The notes under the pieces: generated by a model
Told to the model about the DNA's origin: nothing
Database searches by the model: none
The model's input: the letters and a program-made list of their open reading frames with translations, nothing else
Program-made: the position numbers and the translations under genes
Assembly: GCA_944382125.1 (NCBI GenBank)
Contig: CALWMV010000001.1
Coordinates: 62,001 to 126,000, forward strand
Direction: 5' to 3'
Origin: an uncultured Lachnospiraceae bacterium
Lineage (GTDB): Bacteria > Bacillota > Clostridia > Lachnospirales > Lachnospiraceae
DNA: 64,000 bases
Shown: positions 60,120 to 64,000 of the stretch, piece by piece
How the letters are laid out: each line of letters begins with the position of its first letter
Position numbering within the stretch: the stretch's first letter is position 1

Positions 60120-61559
60120 ATGGATGAACGAAAAAGATATGTAAGCCCCCTCTCCGGCCGATATGCCGGAGAGGATATGCAGTATCTCTTTTCCTCTGAG
60201 TATAAGTTCCGCACCTGGCGCAGGCTCTGGATAGCCCTGGCCGAGTCGGAGAAAGAGCTCGGCCTCGGGATAAGCGAAGAGCAGATAGCTGAGCTCAGGA
60301 CCCATGCCGATGATATCAACTATGCCGATGCAGAAGCAAGGGAGAAAGAGATCCGCCATGATGTGATGAGCCACGTCTATGCCTATGGCCTTCAGTGCCC
60401 TCTGGCAAAGCCCATAATCCATCTTGGAGCCACCTCCTGCTATGTGGGAGACAATACAGACCTTATCATCATGAAGGAGGCCCTGCTTCTTATAAGAAAA
60501 AGGCTTTACAAGGTCATCTCCCTCCTGAGCGATTTTGCTCTCCGGTGGAAGGATCAGCCCACTCTGGCATTTACGCATTTTCAGCCTGCCCAGCCCACCA
60601 CCGTGGGAAAGCGAGCCACTCTCTGGATACAGGACCTGGTAATGGATCTGGAGGATACGGAATACATACTTGAAGGACTCAGGCTCCTGGGTTCAAAGGG
60701 TACCACAGGCACCCAGGCCAGCTTCCTGGAGCTGTTTTCCGGGGACCATGAAAAGTGCAGGCGTCTCGACAGCCTGATAGCTGAAAAGATGGGATTTGCC
60801 GGCTGCTATGCAGTATCCGGGCAGACCTACACAAGGAAGGTGGATACGAGGGTACTGAGTCTGCTTTCCGGCATCGCCCAGTCAGCTCATAAATTTTCAA
60901 ATGATGTGAGGCTCCTTCAGCATCTGAAGGAGATAGAGGAACCCTTTGAGAAGGATCAGGTAGGTTCCTCCGCCATGGCCTATAAGCGCAATCCCATGCG
61001 TTCAGAGCGTATGGCAGGCCTCTGCAACTTTGTTATAAGCAATGTGACCAATCCCCTTATCACGGGATCGACCCAGTGGCTCGAGCGTACCCTGGATGAC
61101 TCGGCAAACCGCAGGCTGTCCATAGCCGAGGGCTTCCTTGCCGCAGACGGCATACTCAGGCTCTATGCCAATATAGCCGACGGCCTGGTGGTCTATCCCG
61201 GGATGATGGATAAGCATCTCAGAGCAGAGCTTCCCTTCATGGCCACTGAAAATATCATGATGGATGCGGTGAAGGCAGGTGGGGACCGTCAGGAGCTCCA
61301 TGAGCGCATACGCCGTCTCTCCATGGAGGCAGGGCGCAGGGTCAAGGAAGAAGGTAAGGACAATGAGCTGCTTTCCCTCATAGCTGAAGACCCGACCTTC
61401 GGTCTCAGCCTCAGTGAGCTTGAAGAGAGGATGGACCCCCGACTTTATGTGGGCCGGGCCCCTCAGCAGACCGAAGAATACATCGAAGGCTGTATAAGGC
61501 CTCTTCTGGAGTCCCGGAGTGAACTTCGAGATGATAAAAAGGATGATATAACTGTCTGA
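60120..61559 (+). CDS. purB: Adenylosuccinate lyase
   Basis: 479 residues. HLGATSCYVGDNTDLIIMKE, TLAFTHFQPAQPTTVGKRAT and the signature SSAMAYKRNPMRSERMAGL are those of PurB in the fumarase/aspartase superfamily. It splits adenylosuccinate to AMP and fumarate and also acts on SAICAR. 34 bp after ade, AAGGA ribosome site. Confidence 0.96.
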   Translation: MDERKRYVSPLSGRYAGEDMQYLFSSEYKFRTWRRLWIALAESEKELGLGISEEQIAELRTHADDINYADAEAREKEIRHDVMSHVYAYGLQCPLAKPIIHLGATSCYVGDNTDLIIMKEALLLIRKRLYKVISLLSDFALRWKDQPTLAFTHFQPAQPTTVGKRATLWIQDLVMDLEDTEYILEGLRLLGSKGTTGTQASFLELFSGDHEKCRRLDSLIAEKMGFAGCYAVSGQTYTRKVDTRVLSLLSGIAQSAHKFSNDVRLLQHLKEIEEPFEKDQVGSSAMAYKRNPMRSERMAGLCNFVISNVTNPLITGSTQWLERTLDDSANRRLSIAEGFLAADGILRLYANIADGLVVYPGMMDKHLRAELPFMATENIMMDAVKAGGDRQELHERIRRLSMEAGRRVKEEGKDNELLSLIAEDPTFGLSLSELEERMDPRLYVGRAPQQTEEYIEGCIRPLLESRSELRDDKKDDITV

Positions 61560-61591
61560 CGGCAGATCAAAAACGAAAGGAAACAGAAAAA

Positions 61592-62872
61592 ATGGTAAGA
61601 GCCATAGTAGGAGCAAGCTTCGGTGACGAAGGCAAGGGCAAGATCACCGATATGCTGGCAAAGGATTCGGATATAGTAGTACGCTTCCAGGGAGGAAGCA
61701 ATGCAGGTCACACCATAGTCAATAACTATGGAAAGTTCGCCCTTCATCTCCTTCCCTCCGGAGTATTTTATGACCATATCACAAATGTGATCGGAAACGG
61801 AGTAGCGCTCAATGTCCCTTATTTCATAAAGGAGATCAAATCCCTTACCGACAGGAATGTCCCCGCTCCCCATATCTTTGTGTCTGACAGAGCCCAGCTT
61901 CTCATGCCCTATCATATACTTCTGGACACCTATGAGGAGGAGCGTCTTGCAGGCAAGTCATTCGGATCCACCCGTTCAGGCATAGCTCCCTTCTACTCTG
62001 ACAAGTATGCAAAGATCGGCATACAGGTAAGCGAGCTTTTTGATGAGGATCTGCTCAGAGAAAAGGTGGAAAGGATATGCGAGCTCAAGAATGTGATGCT
62101 GGAGCATTTTTATCATAAGCCCCTTCTTGTTAAAGAAGAGCTGCTTTCGGAGCTCCATTCCTACAGAGACATGATCGAGCCCTATGTCAGGGACACCTCG
62201 GCTTATCTCTGCGATGCCATCAAGGCAGGCAAGAACATACTCCTTGAAGGCCAGCTCGGCGCCCTGAAGGATACTGACCACGGCATCTATCCCATGGTCA
62301 CCTCCTCCTCTACCCTTGCAGGCTATGGCTCCATAGGAGCAGGCATACCGCCCTATAGCATAACGGATATCACTGCAGTGGTAAAGGCCTATTCCAGTGC
62401 CGTCGGAGCGGGAGCCTTCGTAAGTGAGATCTTCGGTGAGGAGGCTGAGGAGCTGAGGAAACGCGGAGGTGACGGAGGTGAATACGGAGCCACCACCGGA
62501 CGTCCCCGCAGAGTCGGCTGGCTGGATACCATATCCATAAGATACGGCTGCCGTGTTCAGGGAGCGACTGAGGCGGCATTTACAGTACTTGATGTACTAG
62601 GTTATCTGGATGAGATACCCGTATGTACCGCATATGAGATAGACGGCATGACTACCACCGAATTCCCTGCGGCCTGCGTCCTTGAGCACGCAAAGCCCGT
62701 GTACACCGTACTGCCCGGCTGGAAGTGCGATATAAGAGGCATAAAGCGATATGAGGATCTGCCTGAGAACTGCCGCAGATACATAGAATTTGTTGAGCAG
62801 GAGATCGATACTCCCATAAAGCTCATCTCAAACGGCCCCGGAAGAGACGACATAATCATACGAGGAGAATAA
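61592..62872 (+). CDS. purA: Adenylosuccinate synthetase
   Basis: 426 residues. GDEGKGKITDMLAKDSDIV, FQGGSNAGHTIVNNYGKFAL, LLEGQLGALKDTDHGIYPMV and TTGRPRRVGWLDTISIRYG are the GTP, IMP and switch motifs. It joins IMP and aspartate to adenylosuccinate. With PurB next to it, it remakes AMP from IMP obtained after adenine deamination and salvage. Confidence 0.96.
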   Translation: MVRAIVGASFGDEGKGKITDMLAKDSDIVVRFQGGSNAGHTIVNNYGKFALHLLPSGVFYDHITNVIGNGVALNVPYFIKEIKSLTDRNVPAPHIFVSDRAQLLMPYHILLDTYEEERLAGKSFGSTRSGIAPFYSDKYAKIGIQVSELFDEDLLREKVERICELKNVMLEHFYHKPLLVKEELLSELHSYRDMIEPYVRDTSAYLCDAIKAGKNILLEGQLGALKDTDHGIYPMVTSSSTLAGYGSIGAGIPPYSITDITAVVKAYSSAVGAGAFVSEIFGEEAEELRKRGGDGGEYGATTGRPRRVGWLDTISIRYGCRVQGATEAAFTVLDVLGYLDEIPVCTAYEIDGMTTTEFPAACVLEHAKPVYTVLPGWKCDIRGIKRYEDLPENCRRYIEFVEQEIDTPIKLISNGPGRDDIIIRGE

Positions 62873-62876
62873 ATCC

Positions 62877-63593
62877 ATGCTTGGTATCATAGGAGCAATG
62901 GAAAGCGAGACAGACGGTATCAGAGCCGAGCTTTCCGATATAAAAGAAAAAAGAGCTGCAGGGCTCACATTTTATCAGGGCAGCTATCATGGCAGGGAAT
63001 GTGTGGTGGTAAAGGCCGGAATAGGCAAGGTCAATGCCGCCATGTGTACCCAGGCCCTCATAGATAATTATCCTGTAACAGCGATCATAAATACCGGTGT
63101 GGGCGGAGCCCTTTCCCCTGCACTCCATATCGGAGACATAGTCCTGAGCACCGCTGCCATAGAGCATGACATGGATGCCGGCGGACTGGACTATGCTCCC
63201 GGGGTGATCCCGGATATGGAGGTCCGGGAAGGCTTTGACGGACTAAGGTTTGCGGCCTCGGAAAAGCTCATGACCCTGGCTCAGGAGGCAGCAGCAAAGC
63301 ACCTTCCTGATACCCATGTGATGAAGGGGCTCATACTCTCAGGCGATGTATTCATCTCCTCCAGAGAGCAAAAGGAAAGGCTCATATCTGTCTTCGGCGG
63401 CGACTGCTGCGAGATGGAAGGAGCGGCCATAGCCCATGTCTGCTTCCAGAACAGCATCCCCTTCCTTATCATCAGGGCAATATCCGACGGGGCGGACGAT
63501 CAGGCCCTCATGGATTATCCGACCTTTGAAAAGAAGGCCGCAAAGAACTCCATAGCCCTGAGTCTCGGCATGCTTGAAAATTATGGTCTGTGA
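62877..63593 (+). CDS. mtnN: 5'-methylthioadenosine/S-adenosylhomocysteine nucleosidase
   Basis: 238 residues. IGAMESETDGIRAELSDIKE, IINTGVGGALSPALHIGDIV, GDVFISSREQKERLISVFG, EMEGAAIAHVCFQNSIPFL and IRAISDGADDQALMDYPTFE match the family including the catalytic Asp and Glu. It splits MTA and SAH to adenine and thioribose derivatives. Only 4 bp separates it from purA. Its adenine product is the substrate of Ade in the same operon. Confidence 0.96.
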   Translation: MLGIIGAMESETDGIRAELSDIKEKRAAGLTFYQGSYHGRECVVVKAGIGKVNAAMCTQALIDNYPVTAIINTGVGGALSPALHIGDIVLSTAAIEHDMDAGGLDYAPGVIPDMEVREGFDGLRFAASEKLMTLAQEAAAKHLPDTHVMKGLILSGDVFISSREQKERLISVFGGDCCEMEGAAIAHVCFQNSIPFLIIRAISDGADDQALMDYPTFEKKAAKNSIALSLGMLENYGL

Positions 63594-63671
63594 TGCTCTC
63601 CGCAGCAAAAGGACCGGATTTTTTTCATAAACTGAGATACTTTATTTAGGCCCCTGTCATCGGACCGAAAT

Positions 63672-63716
63672 AAAAGCAGGTATCCCGCTTTATAATAAAA
63701 GCGGTTACCTGCTTTC
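63672..63716. terminator. Terminator of the ade operon
   Basis: AAAGCAGGTA(t)CCCGCTTT pairs with AAAGCGG(t)TACCTGCTTT; T-rich after the stem. It can also serve the convergent gene at the right edge. Confidence 0.85.
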
Positions 63717-63738
63717 TTCATGACTTAAACTATATCCT

Positions 63739-64000
63739 CTATGCAGCCTTCGGGCCATCCAGCCCGAACATCTTGCGGGCGGTATCCACTATCATATCAG
63801 CTATATCCTCTATGCTCATGATGGAGGAATTGATCATAAGATCCATGTTCTCCGGGTCAGAGGGAAGCGTCCCGGTATAGCATTTGTGATAGCTGTTCCT
63901 GGCCTTGTCCACAGAGGCTATCATATGCTTTGCTTCCTCGGCGCTCATGCCGTATTTCTTTATACAGGTATCTATCCTGTAGGAATAGGGCGCATAGATG
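63739..64000 (-). CDS. Cytidylate kinase-like protein, N-terminus outside the window
   Basis: About 86 residues of the C-terminus are visible. The frame enters from the right edge and reads IYAPYSYRIDTCIKKYGMSA, then EEAKHMIASVDKARNSYHKC, INSSIMSIEDIADMIVDTAR and a C-terminal helix. This matches the cytidylate_kinase2 family, which binds nucleotides and is common in clostridia with unclear substrates. The internal ATG at 63948 gives an apparent shorter frame but is not the start. Confidence 0.85.
   Translation of the reverse strand, partial: IYAPYSYRIDTCIKKYGMSAEEAKHMIASVDKARNSYHKCYTGTLPSDPENMDLMINSSIMSIEDIADMIVDTARKMFGLDGPKAA

Noticed and set aside
1..64000. CRISPR arrays, tRNA, rRNA, insertion sequences, phage genes.
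   Set aside because: None could be supported by reading; the repeats found do not have CRISPR spacing and no transposase frame was seen.

Overview
The window looks like chromosome of a low-to-mid GC Firmicute, most likely a Lachnospiraceae-type clostridium. Supports are the pth-mfd-hup-rqcP-divIC order, AddAB instead of RecBCD, NfnAB, class II fructose-bisphosphate aldolase, nucleoside BMP/ABC uptake, a THF riboswitch before an ECF S component, and several proteins with choline-binding-type cell-wall repeats. yabP, yabQ, spoVT and spoVB are missing from the pth-divIC block, which hints at a lineage that does not sporulate. Species cannot be named from the sequence alone.

Layout. 1-5.1 kb: 3'-truncated c-di-AMP phosphodiesterase gene gdpP, a multi-hairpin repeat, a SIMPL lipoprotein, a TraX-like membrane protein, then divIC-rqcP-hup. 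5.2-9.2 kb: mfd and pth. 9.5-10.0 kb: a TCGTACGA-spaced repeat and a decayed DNA/RNA endonuclease gene. 10.1-16.9 kb: a minus-strand operon with an RpiR regulator, a ferric/AfuABC-type ABC importer, a TIM-barrel isomerase-like protein and an MBL hydrolase. 17.2-18.4 kb: MalY/PatB C-S lyase. 18.6-28.8 kb: a peptide/amino-acid and nucleoside scavenging region (M20 amidohydrolase, YjiG/YjiH, LysR, two nucleoside hydrolases, BMP-type ABC importer). 29.4-31.7 kb: NfnAB. 31.9-41.5 kb: cell-surface block (secreted MBL protein, polytopic protein with wall-binding tail, MBOAT, SGNH, two transglutaminases). 41.9-43.2 kb: iron alcohol dehydrogenase behind two Rex-like operators. 43.4-50.7 kb: addBA. 50.7-54.0 kb: choline-binding-repeat protein and an HTH-LicC-LicA fusion. 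54.2-55.2 kb: THF riboswitch and folT. 55.3-57.9 kb: cupin remnant, fba, pgi. 57.9-58.3 kb: second copy of the multi-hairpin repeat and a promoter/short-ORF/terminator leader. 58.3-63.6 kb: ade-purB-purA-mtnN adenine salvage operon. The right edge holds the 3' part of a cytidylate-kinase-like gene.

How the parts fit. The LicC/LicA protein would make CDP-choline for decorating a surface polymer, and several secreted or membrane proteins here carry repeats that bind such choline. The nucleoside importer with its hydrolase and the ade-purB-purA-mtnN operon both serve purine salvage. The most unusual item is the multi-hairpin intergenic repeat: two copies, at 1.95-2.11 kb and 57.93-58.09 kb, keep the same order of hairpins while several stems change on both sides in a compensating way.
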